From Lapidilactobacillus mulanensis (GTDB taxonomy: Bacteria; Bacillota; Bacilli; Lactobacillales; Lactobacillaceae): a stretch of 64,000 bases of DNA. Made by a program: the position numbers and the translations under genes. Numbering within the stretch: the stretch's first letter is position 1; each line of letters opens with the position of its first letter. Of this stretch, positions 19,057 to 27,780 are shown piece after piece. The stretch spans positions 1-64,000 of the forward strand of contig NZ_RHOW01000004.1 in assembly GCF_003946215.1 (NCBI RefSeq), given 5' to 3'. The notes under the pieces were generated by a model. That model saw only the letters and a list, made by a program, of their open reading frames with translations, made no database searches and was not told the origin of the DNA.

Positions 19057-20195
19057 ATGATCAAACAAAAATTATAAAATTAACGACCGTCAAAGATAAA
19101 GAAAGTGGCGCCATTAATACGCCGATTCAACTGAGTTCGACTTTTCAACAAGATGATTTCGATCATTTCGGCGAATTCGATTATTCGCGCAGTGGCAACC
19201 CCACGCGCAAAGTCGGTGAAAATGCCGTTGCGCAACTCGAAAACGGGCAGTACGGATTTCTATATAGTACCGGTATGGCGGCGATTTCGTCCGTGTTAGA
19301 AACTTTTAGTCAAGGTGACCATTTGATTGTTTCGAAGTTCGTTTATGGTGGTACTTTCCGCGTGTTCACCGAAGTCTTGAACCGCTTTGGCATCGAGCAC
19401 ACTTTTGTCGATCTGCGTGATCTCGATCAAGTGACCGCGGCTATCCAGCCGAATACGAAGGCTATTTATATCGAAACGCCCTCGAATCCCGTTTTAGCCG
19501 TAACCGATATTCGTGCGATTGTCGAAATTGCCAAGGCGCATGATCTGCTGACGATTGCGGACAATACTTTCATGTCGCCTTATTTACAAAAGCCGTTGGA
19601 TTTAGGCGTGGATATTGTCGTTCATTCCGCCACCAAATTTCTTTCCGGCCACTCCGATATTCTTGCCGGCGCCGCGATTACCAATGATCCGGCGCTTGCA
19701 GACAAAATCTATTTCATCCAAAACGCCGTCGGTGCCACCTTGGGTGTTTCGGACACGTGGTTATTATTGCGTGGCATTAAAACTTTGGGCGTTCGCATGG
19801 CCCAATCTTCTTCGTCGGCTTTGACCATCGCCAGCTGGCTCGAGCAGCAACCCGCAGTCACCCGAGTTTGTTATCCCGGGCTAAAAAGTAGCCCCGATTA
19901 CGAAATTCAGTTGTCTCAGGCAAAAAATGGCGGCGCCGTCTTGAGTTTCGACGTCGGGAGTGAAAATAATGCCCGCATCTTAGCTGAGGCCGTTCAAATC
20001 CCCGAATTTTCTGTCTCACTTGGTGGTGTCGAATCGATTCTTTCGTACCCACCTAAAATGAGCCATGCCGAATTAAGTCCAGCCGAACAGGCCGACTGTG
20101 GGATCACACCGGGATTGTTGAGATTTTCAGTCGGTATCGAAGACCCTGCCGATTTGATTGCGGATCTCGAGCAAGCCCTCGCGCAGATAAAATAG
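19053..20195 (+). CDS. PLP-dependent trans-sulfuration enzyme (cystathionine beta/gamma-lyase type)
   Basis: The 380-residue Cys/Met-metabolism PLP enzyme has the internal aldimine lysine in [14 protein letters not shown], the YSTGMAAI phosphate-binding segment, the [10 protein letters not shown] cofactor aspartate region and the C-terminal [12 protein letters not shown] and [10 protein letters not shown]. It is translationally linked to the preceding paralogue. The two together suggest interconversion of cysteine and methionine through cystathionine, or hydrogen sulfide release. The order gamma-synthase then beta-lyase is an inference from gene pairing. Confidence 0.88.
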   Translation: MNDQTKIIKLTTVKDKESGAINTPIQLSSTFQQDDFDHFGEFDYSRSGNPTRKVGENAVAQLENGQYGFLYSTGMAAISSVLETFSQGDHLIVSKFVYGGTFRVFTEVLNRFGIEHTFVDLRDLDQVTAAIQPNTKAIYIETPSNPVLAVTDIRAIVEIAKAHDLLTIADNTFMSPYLQKPLDLGVDIVVHSATKFLSGHSDILAGAAITNDPALADKIYFIQNAVGATLGVSDTWLLLRGIKTLGVRMAQSSSSALTIASWLEQQPAVTRVCYPGLKSSPDYEIQLSQAKNGGAVLSFDVGSENNARILAEAVQIPEFSVSLGGVESILSYPPKMSHAELSPAEQADCGITPGLLRFSVGIEDPADLIADLEQALAQIK

Positions 20196-20401
20196 CCACC
20201 ACCATCACTAAAAACAAGCGTATTTTATCAACAAAAAGTTAAATTTTATTCATAATTGACGATTATACTAGCTATAGTCGTTATTTTTTATACATAATAG
20301 TGGCAGCAGTCATTTGTTAAATGAACGACATTCTATCGATGATCCCGATTCTTTGCGCCGCAATTGAGCATCACCACTCGACTTAAAAGGGAGTTTCCAA
20401 T

Positions 20402-22405
20402 GTGAAAATCAAACGACTTGATCTGGTTGCATTTTTCTTATTCTCACTCATTCTTTTCTACGAATTTCGTGGCAATATTTTTTCAGGCTCGGTTATTTCC
20501 ATCGGTGTCGTTTTCGTCCTGATCGGTTTCTTGGTTACTGCTCGCGCGCTCGATCGATTTGCCGCCGATCAAAAATTGACCTTGTCCTCATTTCTGTTCG
20601 GCGCATTAAAAATATTATTGTTGCCGCTCATTTTTTTGGTCATCTTGATCGTCCCCCTCGCTTTGATCTTCAATCGTGAGCTGCTGACCGGATTGGGCAG
20701 TCAACTTGCGGCGACTCTCGGGTTTGCCAATAATTTTTATCAAACAACCAGCTTGGGGAGCGTTCACTTCATCAACGCCAACGAACTTTTCTTCCACGTT
20801 TGGCCGTTGGCGATCAGCGCACAATTTCTCCTAGTATGGACGATGTTACTGTTATTAATTGCTAAAATAAGCGCCAGAAGTTCGCGGGCAGTTCGCCAAA
20901 TGAGAATCTTAACGTTCATTGCGGCGGGCTTGATCAGTGTGGTCGGTCTGATGATATTGGGTCGGGAAACAATTGCTGGTGCGAGTTACGCGCGTCTCTA
21001 CTTTTCCGCGACTTCATACCTGCTACCGTTTTTCGTGGGAAGCAGTTTAGCGTGTCTATATGGCTATCAAACGGCACCACAGAACTTTGTTGACCGGATA
21101 TTGCACCTGTCGAGTCGGCGGCAACTTTTAATGATCGGAATCGATTCGCTGCTAGTGTTAGGCATTGCGGTCGGCACCCACATCAATCATTATTGGCAGT
21201 ATTTCTTGATCATTGTGCTCGGCTGCATCCTTGCCGCGACCGTCCTTCATGCGATTCGCGTTTTACAAATTCAACGGCAGATCACACCAAATATTCGCAC
21301 GCTGTATTTCTTCTATTTGTTATATTTGACGACCTGGCCACTATCGTTGATCCTCGCCGATCATTTTTCAGCCACAGTCAGTTTTGGACTCGCATTATTA
21401 TTCGCGATTATTTCCGCGCTAGTCTATCAGTTATTTGCTAAAATCGTCGTGCGCAAGTTTTTGACCATCAGCCATCCTCACCAGGTTCGAATTTCTGCCG
21501 GCGTGTTGATTGCAATCACGGCCATGTTTGTCTTCGCGCAAAATCATCGACCCGATTCCGTCGATGGCGCCACCGATCCGGCCGCAACCCTCGCTCAACT
21601 GAAATCCGCCGCTTCGGACAGAATCATTACTACGACCACCGCGACGACGAAAACAACCGCCAAGACGACATCAACCGCTGCAACGACCAATGATAAAACG
21701 GCGACCGAATTAAAGACGGCTTGGCAAAAAATATTGAACACCACGAATAGCCACGTTCAAATCGCCGTCTATTCGAATAAGACCAAACAAACTTATCGGC
21801 TCAGCAACGTGAGTACCACCACAACTTTTGACACCGCCAGTATCGTCAAAGTCTCCGTGCTCACAGAATTATTGAAGCAGAAACAAGATAGTAACACGAC
21901 TTTGACCGCGAGTGAGAAAGCCTACGCCGTCAAAATGATCGAAGACAGCGATAACGACGCCACCACTTACTTGTTAAACAATCAAATGGGTGGTTACACC
22001 GCTACTCAAGCCTTATTCGACGATATCAAGATGACGCAATCGACCGCCAACGCCGATGCTTGGGGCAACACGCAAACTACCGCCACTGATCAAGTGAAGC
22101 TTTTGAACGCGATTTATTACAACACGGGGAATTATTTATCGACGGCTTCCCGCAAATATATCAAGATGTTAATGGCCAATGTTGAAGATACGCAGGATTG
22201 GGGTGTCTCTGCCGGTGCAACCAGTTATCACGTTAAAAATGGTTGGTTGAACGCTAGCGACGGCACTTGGCGAGTTAACAGTATCGGTCACATTGAAGAT
22301 GGTGATTACACGATCGCAGTGCTCACCAATAATAATAGCGATGAAACTGCCGGGATCGATTTGATCGAAAGCCTGGCAAAAGTAACCCATGATATTTTAG
22401 ATTAA
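20402..22405 (+). CDS. Membrane acyltransferase-like domain fused to a class A beta-lactamase-like serine hydrolase
   Basis: 667 residues. The first about 380 form ten or so membrane helices; FFHVWPLAISAQFLLVW (about 131-147) resembles the acyltransferase-3 motif (HLWSLSVEEQFYLFWP in OatA-type proteins), but the residues between are degenerate. A Thr-rich linker (about 405-430) leads to an external serine hydrolase domain with SIVK (Ser480, Lys483), SDN (516-518) and KNG (612-614), the three penicilloyl-serine-transferase motifs in the right order. The start is GTG after AGGGAG; the nearby ATG is followed directly by a stop. Likely a wall- or peptidoglycan-related enzyme; the substrate is unknown and acyltransferase activity is doubtful. 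Confidence 0.75.
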   Translation: MKIKRLDLVAFFLFSLILFYEFRGNIFSGSVISIGVVFVLIGFLVTARALDRFAADQKLTLSSFLFGALKILLLPLIFLVILIVPLALIFNRELLTGLGSQLAATLGFANNFYQTTSLGSVHFINANELFFHVWPLAISAQFLLVWTMLLLLIAKISARSSRAVRQMRILTFIAAGLISVVGLMILGRETIAGASYARLYFSATSYLLPFFVGSSLACLYGYQTAPQNFVDRILHLSSRRQLLMIGIDSLLVLGIAVGTHINHYWQYFLIIVLGCILAATVLHAIRVLQIQRQITPNIRTLYFFYLLYLTTWPLSLILADHFSATVSFGLALLFAIISALVYQLFAKIVVRKFLTISHPHQVRISAGVLIAITAMFVFAQNHRPDSVDGATDPAATLAQLKSAASDRIITTTTATTKTTAKTTSTAATTNDKTATELKTAWQKILNTTNSHVQIAVYSNKTKQTYRLSNVSTTTTFDTASIVKVSVLTELLKQKQDSNTTLTASEKAYAVKMIEDSDNDATTYLLNNQMGGYTATQALFDDIKMTQSTANADAWGNTQTTATDQVKLLNAIYYNTGNYLSTASRKYIKMLMANVEDTQDWGVSAGATSYHVKNGWLNASDGTWRVNSIGHIEDGDYTIAVLTNNNSDETAGIDLIESLAKVTHDILD

Positions 22406-22412
22406 AAATAAT

Positions 22413-22457
22413 CAGCCGCCACATTCCGATTTATTCAGAATGCGGAGGCTATTTTTT
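22413..22457 (+). terminator. Terminator after the serine-hydrolase fusion gene
   Basis: AGCC..CATTC / GAATG..GGCT hairpin followed by ATTTTTTT. Confidence 0.8.
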
Positions 22458-22610
22458 TGCAACATTTCACAATCATGGTCTCAAAAATTGGCTAGTCTCA
22501 GTCAAACGACCGATTGCCACCGACTCACAATTTGCGTTAGGATAACAACTGTTGAAACACGTGTGATTTTAACGTGTGTAATCGGGTTAAATACATATCT
22601 GGAGGAAGTT

Positions 22611-23522
22611 ATGGCAAATTTATTAAGCGTCCAGCAATTAGACAAGTCGTTTGGCAATCGACGTGTCCTTCATGGCGTTAACTTTGAAGTCGCCGCCGGG
22701 CATATTGTGGCATTAGTTGGTCCCAATGGTGCCGGTAAAAGCACGATCATGAAAGCCGTTCTCGGTTTGATCCCAACGGATGGTGGTCATCTGACCATCG
22801 ATTCCCAACCGGTTTCGATCACGAGCCACCAAGCACTCGCTCATGTGGGCGCGCTGATCGAATATCCCGGGATCTATCCGTTTCTGACTGGGAAACAACA
22901 TCTCGAATTATTCGCCGATAAAGAAAATCGTGACACCAATATGACGCAAATCGTCGAAGCGCTAGGGATGACTAGCTATATCGATCATAAGGCCAAGCAA
23001 TATTCATTAGGCATGAAGCAAAAACTTGGGATCGCACAAGCCCTCGTCAATCATCCTAAGCTCGTGATCTTGGATGAGCCGATGAACGGACTCGATCCGC
23101 AAGCCGTCAAAGATTTGCGCGATTACATTCGCAAGATGGCCGATCAAGGCACTAGCTTCTTGATCTCAAGCCATATTCTCAGCGAATTGGAAAAACTCGC
23201 CGACGATGTCTTGATCCTCAATCACGGCAAAATCGTCCAACAAAGTAGTATGGGCGAACTCGTTGCATCTGGGGGCACGTCATACGTGATCACCACGGCC
23301 GACGATGCCTCCGCAAAAACTGCATTAATGGCTGCTGGCTTACAATTAGTTCCCGCTGAAAAAATCATGATCCGCCAACAAAATGAGAAAACTTTAAATC
23401 AAGTTTTGCAGACCTTAGTCAACGCCAACATCGAAATTACCGACGTCGTTAAAGTTCAACACGATTTGGAAGAATCCTTCTTGGACATGGTCAACACGCC
23501 AACCACAAAGGAGGACAAATAA
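22611..23522 (+). CDS. ABC transporter ATPase (BcrA/DrrA-like)
   Basis: 303-residue ATPase subunit of an ABC-2 type exporter. Walker A is GPNGAGKST, the signature region is YSLGMKQKLGIAQAL and Walker B is LVILDEPMNGLD. A C-terminal extension of about 80 residues is typical of the BcrA group (bacitracin and lantibiotic self-protection). The open frame runs 57 codons upstream, but GGAGGAAGTT sits right before ATG at 22611, so that start is used. It is followed 2 nt later by its permease. Substrate unknown. Confidence 0.9.
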   Translation: MANLLSVQQLDKSFGNRRVLHGVNFEVAAGHIVALVGPNGAGKSTIMKAVLGLIPTDGGHLTIDSQPVSITSHQALAHVGALIEYPGIYPFLTGKQHLELFADKENRDTNMTQIVEALGMTSYIDHKAKQYSLGMKQKLGIAQALVNHPKLVILDEPMNGLDPQAVKDLRDYIRKMADQGTSFLISSHILSELEKLADDVLILNHGKIVQQSSMGELVASGGTSYVITTADDASAKTALMAAGLQLVPAEKIMIRQQNEKTLNQVLQTLVNANIEITDVVKVQHDLEESFLDMVNTPTTKEDK

Positions 23523-23524
23523 TC

Positions 23525-24295
23525 ATGGGAACTTTAATCAAACAAGAACTTTATAAACTCACTCATAAAAAGGGCACTTGGATCGCGATTGGCATCATGG
23601 TCGTTCTCCAAATTATCCCTGCTCTCGTACAAAAAGCCGATTCTGAATTTTTCCAACTGAGTTCTCTGATCAGTAACGATTATTTAGGCGGTGGGCTCTA
23701 TTTATTCATCATGATTGCCAGCGCTGCTAGTATTATTGCCATGGAATTTCAGTACGGCACGATCAAGCAGCTACTCTATCGGCAATATTATCGTAGTCAA
23801 GTTTTTATCAGTAAGTTGATCGTCATCTTCATGCAACTAGTTGTGCTAAAAGTTATCTCCACAATCATGACTTTCACCTTGACTGCCCTACTCTTTCCCA
23901 GCTTCGATTGGGATCAAAAAATCGAGGGTAGTCAAACGTTATTACAACTATATTTCTTGGGAATGGGTGGAAACGTGCTTGTCACCGTCTTTCTGCTAAG
24001 CGTCGTGATTCTAATTGCAACCTTACTCAAAACCAACGCTGCCGCCATCACTAGTGGTTTCATCGGTTACTTCGTTTCGATGGCTGCTTCTAGCGTCTTA
24101 CTACTCCTGATCAATAAATGGCATTGGCTGCGATTCAATCCATTCAGCATGTTGATGACCAGCTCGCAGATCATCTCGCCAGACATGAGTCAAGCAACGC
24201 TGATGAGCACCCCGTTAATGATCACGCTCACCTTTGTGTACACGATTTTATTCACGTTCATCGCCTATTTCAGCTTCAGAAAACGTAGCGTCTAA
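23525..24295 (+). CDS. ABC-2 type permease, partner of the preceding ATPase
   Basis: 256 residues with six predicted membrane helices: about 15-35, 55-75, 100-125, 145-170, 180-200 and 230-250. It starts with a cytosolic helix (TLIKQELYKLTHKKGTW) typical of BcrB-like permeases. RBS AAGGAGG lies at the end of the ATPase gene, so the two are co-translated. Together they form a minimal exporter; resistance to a peptide antibiotic is a common role of this type but is not shown here. Confidence 0.85.
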   Translation: MGTLIKQELYKLTHKKGTWIAIGIMVVLQIIPALVQKADSEFFQLSSLISNDYLGGGLYLFIMIASAASIIAMEFQYGTIKQLLYRQYYRSQVFISKLIVIFMQLVVLKVISTIMTFTLTALLFPSFDWDQKIEGSQTLLQLYFLGMGGNVLVTVFLLSVVILIATLLKTNAAAITSGFIGYFVSMAASSVLLLLINKWHWLRFNPFSMLMTSSQIISPDMSQATLMSTPLMITLTFVYTILFTFIAYFSFRKRSV

Positions 24296-24304
24296 TTCCA
24301 ATTT

Positions 24305-24346
24305 AAAGGGCCTGACCACAGTTTAAATACTGTGGTCAGGCCCTTT
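24305..24346. terminator. Strong bidirectional terminator
   Basis: AAAGGGCCTGACCACAGT / ACTGTGGTCAGGCCCTTT is an 18-bp perfect stem with A and T tracts. It ends both the ABC exporter (plus) and the glycosyltransferase gene (minus). Confidence 0.92.
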
Positions 24347-24358
24347 TTCAATCGCCAT

Positions 24359-25423
24359 TTAAGCTTGGGCAATTTTAACTAAGGCTGCTTGCAAATGTGT
24401 GAAATAATTCTGATCATAAAAACGATCGATACTTGCTTGAACCACCCGCTCATCGACAAACGGATCATCTTGCACAACTTGCTTGAGTGCACGATGCAAT
24501 TTCCCGCTGTCTTCTAACGGGTACAAGAACCCCGTGCGCCCTTCTTCAATAATATCCGCCGGACCCGTGGGACAATCCGCCGCAATACAAGGCACCCCAT
24601 GACTCATGGCTTCAAGCAACACCATGGGCAACCCCTCGAATTTCGAACTCAACAGCAGCGCATCCGCCGTCTGAATTTGCGGCCACGGATCGGTCACCCA
24701 ACCATGCCAACGAACGCGTGATTTCAACTGCGGATGGCGCTTGATAAACGCCTTACACTTATTCAACCCAGAACCCGCACCATAGAAATCGATCACCCAA
24801 TTACCGTGCAGATTTTGCAAAGCACCAAGTAAACTCTTCAGATTCTTCTGACCACGATACTGGATCCGCCCGATAAAAATAAAATGCTTCGGTTCATTAT
24901 CATGACTCCGAGCAATCAGCTGTTGTGCAGGTGTAACTGGATTATAAATCGTGTAAATTTGGTCAGCCGGAATATCAAAGCCACGCATTTGCTCGGCGAT
25001 CCCGCCACTGATGGCTAAATGCGCGTCAGCATCTTTTAACGAATTCGTATCAAACCAAGTCACATTGCTCAACGTACTGTGGATCCAAGAGACAATTTTA
25101 TAAGGTCGCTGCATCCTCCTGCGGATCTGCGCCGCCACAAAAATTGGGCGAGATCCTAAACAGATCACCAATTCCGCGGTGGTATTGGCCATATAATGCC
25201 GCGTAAATGAGCGAACAATGATCGGATTGCGCGTCGGATTCTGCACGATCTCAACACGGCGGTCTAATCGTTGCAGCCACTGTTTATGTTGCGATCCTTC
25301 GGTTAAAACGAGTTGATAATGATTGTTGGTGGTGTTTTGCGTGAGATAATTCAGGACTTTGATCAGGACTGTCTCGGTCCCACCTTGCCCCGAAAGAAAT
25401 GGGGTCACAAATGCAATGTTCAT
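24359..25423 (-). CDS. Glycosyltransferase, GT4 family
   Basis: 354-residue GT-B fold enzyme. The N-terminal Rossmann half has the donor/acceptor loop SGQGGTETVL. The C-terminal half has FIGRIQYRGQKNLKSLL, the segment SKFEGLPMVLLEAMSHGVPC with the catalytic EX7E-like Glu residues, and GRTGFLYP. RBS AAAGGAAG. It stands alone, with no wall- or capsule-synthesis genes beside it, so the acceptor cannot be inferred. Cytosolic and probably membrane-associated. Confidence 0.88.
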   Translation of the reverse strand: MNIAFVTPFLSGQGGTETVLIKVLNYLTQNTTNNHYQLVLTEGSQHKQWLQRLDRRVEIVQNPTRNPIIVRSFTRHYMANTTAELVICLGSRPIFVAAQIRRRMQRPYKIVSWIHSTLSNVTWFDTNSLKDADAHLAISGGIAEQMRGFDIPADQIYTIYNPVTPAQQLIARSHDNEPKHFIFIGRIQYRGQKNLKSLLGALQNLHGNWVIDFYGAGSGLNKCKAFIKRHPQLKSRVRWHGWVTDPWPQIQTADALLLSSKFEGLPMVLLEAMSHGVPCIAADCPTGPADIIEEGRTGFLYPLEDSGKLHRALKQVVQDDPFVDERVVQASIDRFYDQNYFTHLQAALVKIAQA

Positions 25424-25557
25424 ATGTAAAGCTTCCTTTCCTTAGTTTAATCGTAACACAGGAAAGCAAAAGTGGCGGGAATGTGAGTTTTGGGGATGGG
25501 ATTATACTGATATCGCTGAAAGATTCAATCTTCGCTTGGATAGATTTTTGTGGTTCC

Positions 25558-25752
25558 GGCTAAATTTGTGGTGGGAACTGGGAAACTGCTGTGGGGACGG
25601 CTGCAGGATTTCCAAAGTACGGAAATTCTTCCGCCTGAAATCTGAGCTCCTGAAAACCGCAGGATCTCACATTTCCCCTTTCTGTAAACTCACAAAGGCC
25701 GTTCGTTAACAGAAATATCACTGCAGTCCCAGTTCCCACCACAAATTTCGCC
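25558..25752 (-). repeat. P2-type structured palindrome (composite copy 2, minus orientation)
   Basis: Reverse-oriented P2: edge GGTTCCGGC at left, then arms GGTGGGAACTGGGA / TCCCAGTTCCCACC. Read on the minus strand the central hairpin is GAG-A-TCCTG-CGGTTTT-CAGGA-G-CTC. Its apical stem differs from copy 1 but is still paired. The right flank holds the reverse of CGAATAGACGAGG. Confidence 0.9.
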
Positions 25753-25881
25753 TCGTCTATTCGGAAGAGCTCGATAATATTTATTGCATGACATTTTTGT
25801 TATTTAGGGTAAAGGCTACCTTGATAATCCAACTTTCAGGAACCCATCTATTAAAATCCTACGCTAAACTAAATAAGTTTA

Positions 25882-26082
25882 GGTCGAAAGTGCTGGGGCA
25901 GGCAGTCGTGGCAGTGACAACCATGTTGGCGGGCCGCTTTTGCCCGCCTTACATGGTGGATCGATTTGAGATTTTGCGGTTTGTGCAAAAGCTCAAATCG
26001 AAGCTCGGAACTTTTCCCGCACTTGGAAAAGTGGAGAGCGGTCCCACAAGCCAACGTACTGCCTGCCCCAGCACTTTCGACC
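25882..26082 (-). repeat. P1-type structured palindrome (composite copy 2, minus orientation)
   Basis: Arms GGTCGAAAGTGCTGGGGCAG / CTGCCCCAGCACTTTCGACC are perfectly complementary. In the central hairpin copy 1's GATTCGAG/CTCGAATC has become GATTTGAG/CTCAAATC, a compensatory change. The linker to P2 is only about 130 nt, so its middle is missing here. The rest of the 25424-26158 gap shows only the mdc-operon terminator. Confidence 0.9.
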
Positions 26083-26124
26083 GAAGGTAGACCAACTTTC
26101 AGAAAATATTATCAAAAAAAGAGC

Positions 26125-26153
26125 AAAAAAAATCGGTCACTTCTGACCGATTT
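26125..26153 (-). terminator. Rho-independent terminator of the mdc operon
   Basis: AATCGGTCA / TGACCGATT with a short loop, followed by eight T on the minus strand, just after the stop of the Cys-rich small gene. Confidence 0.92.
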
Positions 26154-26158
26154 TAGGG

Positions 26159-26323
26159 TTAATCTTTCTTAGAATGACATAAACTTCGACAAGCACACTG
26201 CGTTTCGTCTAACATCTGGCAATGACACTCACCATGATAACCCGCGCAAGGACAGCCTTCGTGGCAGCTCATGCCGGCATGGCAGGCAGGATTTTCTTGA
26301 TGAGTTTGATTTTCGGTCTTCAT
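26159..26323 (-). CDS. Cys/His-rich small protein of unknown function (54 aa)
   Basis: A 54-residue open frame beginning MKTENQTHQENPACHAG and ending RSLCHSKKD. It has nine Cys (14, 20, 24, 26, 33, 35, 43, 45, 49) and six His, with CPC, CHC and CAC pairs, and no membrane segment. This spacing suggests binding of several zinc or copper ions, in the manner of metallothionein-like proteins, but no family is recognised. The ATG directly follows the TAA of the hydrolase gene (TAAATG) with AGGCGG upstream, and a strong terminator follows, so it is the last gene of the mdc transcript. Coding is supported by position, RBS and the concentration of Cys; homologues were not searched. Confidence 0.72.
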   Translation of the reverse strand: MKTENQTHQENPACHAGMSCHEGCPCAGYHGECHCQMLDETQCACRSLCHSKKD

Positions 26324-27148
26324 TTACGATTTACCGCCTAATTTTTCTCGGCGACCACGCGTTTTCAGTAAGAAATGGCGCAGCGTTTGATTAAATCGGT
26401 CGGGAACTTCGGCCATAATATCGTGCCCACAATCGTCGATCAGAACCTGACTAGCAACCGCATTCCGCTCGGCGACCCAAGCGCCATAACCTGGGCGATA
26501 ATAAGGGCTCTGTTTGGCAGAGATAAATAGTGTTGGACTGGTTTCCTGACAAGCGGTTTGCCGCCAATCCGCACGAAAATGACTCTTCAACAATGGCAGA
26601 CCCTTTTCTCGAGAAAACGGGGCGTTGGTCTGGGCAATACTAAACGGTCGAAAAATACGATCAACGAAACCATGCAACGTTTCGCGAACGGCAGGTTTGG
26701 TGGCGTACTTTTCTTGCCAGTTATTCTCATTGACGCCGACAAAGCCATACGGCCACTCCGAATCATTGATCATTTTCGGCGGCTGATCGACTAGTACAAT
26801 GGCTTTGACCGCCAAGCTAGGATAACGCTGGCGTAAATTCCAAATCACGCTACAGCCCATTGAATGGCCCACCAGGATCGGTTGGTCGAGCTGCAATTTT
26901 TCAATCAAGCCCGCGAGATCATCGCCCAAATCATCAAGGGATTGCGCATAATCGCCTGCAGAACCACCCTGCCCGCGAAAATCATACCGAATCACGTGAT
27001 ACGATAATTGGGCCAACATGTCGAGTTGCCCGGTCCAAATTTCCTTATAACTGCCGAAGCCGTTGATGAAAATCAGAGGTTGATCTTGCACGTCACCCTG
27101 TTGTTCAACGGCTAATTGTTGACCATTCGCCAACGAAACCAATGTCAT
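26324..27148 (-). CDS. Alpha/beta-fold hydrolase in the mdc operon
   Basis: 274 residues. The oxyanion region is FINGFGSYKEIW, the nucleophile elbow is GHSMGCS, an acid lies near VLVDQPP, and the late catalytic His is in DDCGHDIMAEVPDRF. It starts 2 nt after the mdcG stop with GGATGA as RBS, so it is translated with mdcG. It is not a standard part of malonate decarboxylase operons. It may be an esterase or thioesterase acting on a substrate linked to the pathway, but this is only inferred from position. Confidence 0.83.
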   Translation of the reverse strand: MTLVSLANGQQLAVEQQGDVQDQPLIFINGFGSYKEIWTGQLDMLAQLSYHVIRYDFRGQGGSAGDYAQSLDDLGDDLAGLIEKLQLDQPILVGHSMGCSVIWNLRQRYPSLAVKAIVLVDQPPKMINDSEWPYGFVGVNENNWQEKYATKPAVRETLHGFVDRIFRPFSIAQTNAPFSREKGLPLLKSHFRADWRQTACQETSPTLFISAKQSPYYRPGYGAWVAERNAVASQVLIDDCGHDIMAEVPDRFNQTLRHFLLKTRGRREKLGGKS

Positions 27149-27150
27149 TT

Positions 27151-27780
27151 CTAGTCATCCATTTCTGTCATTAATTGCCAAGGATCTTGGCTTAAAATCG
27201 GACCCTCGTTAGTCTTCACGAGAATTTCTGCCGTCCGTTGAGCCGCATACTCTTCCAGTGAAAAGCCGTATTGTCCCTGCACCATTTGAATATCCGCGTG
27301 GGCACCCATGATCGTGCGTAGCTCGGCGATCAAGTGTTGCGCTTCGTGAGGCGTTATCCGCTGCTTTGGCAGTGTCATGATCACATCCACGTCGCTTTCT
27401 GGACGCGCCATTTCAATACCGGTCACCAATTCATAAGCCAGTGAACCACCGACACCCCATTCGTAAGTTTTCAAAAGCGGGGTGATGGCGTCCAAAGTTT
27501 GAAACGGTTTTAGCTGCCGGCGCGTGGACGAAAGCTTCGGTAAATATTGCAGCGCTTGTTGCGGCGTCACCGCAGCCAACCAATTATCGGGATGGATCCA
27601 AGTGCCGAAGCGCTGGCTTTTTTGGAAGCCGCGAATGCCAACTGGAATTCGGTCCTGCTGCTCACCTCGACGCACGATCACGTACGAAGTTAAGTTTAAT
27701 ATTTTTTCTGTCCACACTGGCAAAGGATCCGCCGTTAATAATAACGTCGGATCCTTCAACTTGATCAGTGTGTGTGGCAT
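27151..27780 (-). CDS. mdcG: Malonate decarboxylase holo-ACP synthase
   Basis: MdcG transfers the 2'-(5''-triphosphoribosyl)-3'-dephospho-CoA group onto MdcC. The product of about 209 residues has the nucleotidyltransferase signature GVGGSLAYELVTG...SDVDVIMTLP. The open frame begins earlier, but the ATG at 27780 overlaps the mdcDE stop (TAATG), which is the natural coupled start. Its presence with MdcB makes the cofactor pathway complete. Confidence 0.9.
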   Translation of the reverse strand: MPHTLIKLKDPTLLLTADPLPVWTEKILNLTSYVIVRRGEQQDRIPVGIRGFQKSQRFGTWIHPDNWLAAVTPQQALQYLPKLSSTRRQLKPFQTLDAITPLLKTYEWGVGGSLAYELVTGIEMARPESDVDVIMTLPKQRITPHEAQHLIAELRTIMGAHADIQMVQGQYGFSLEEYAAQRTAEILVKTNEGPILSQDPWQLMTEMDD

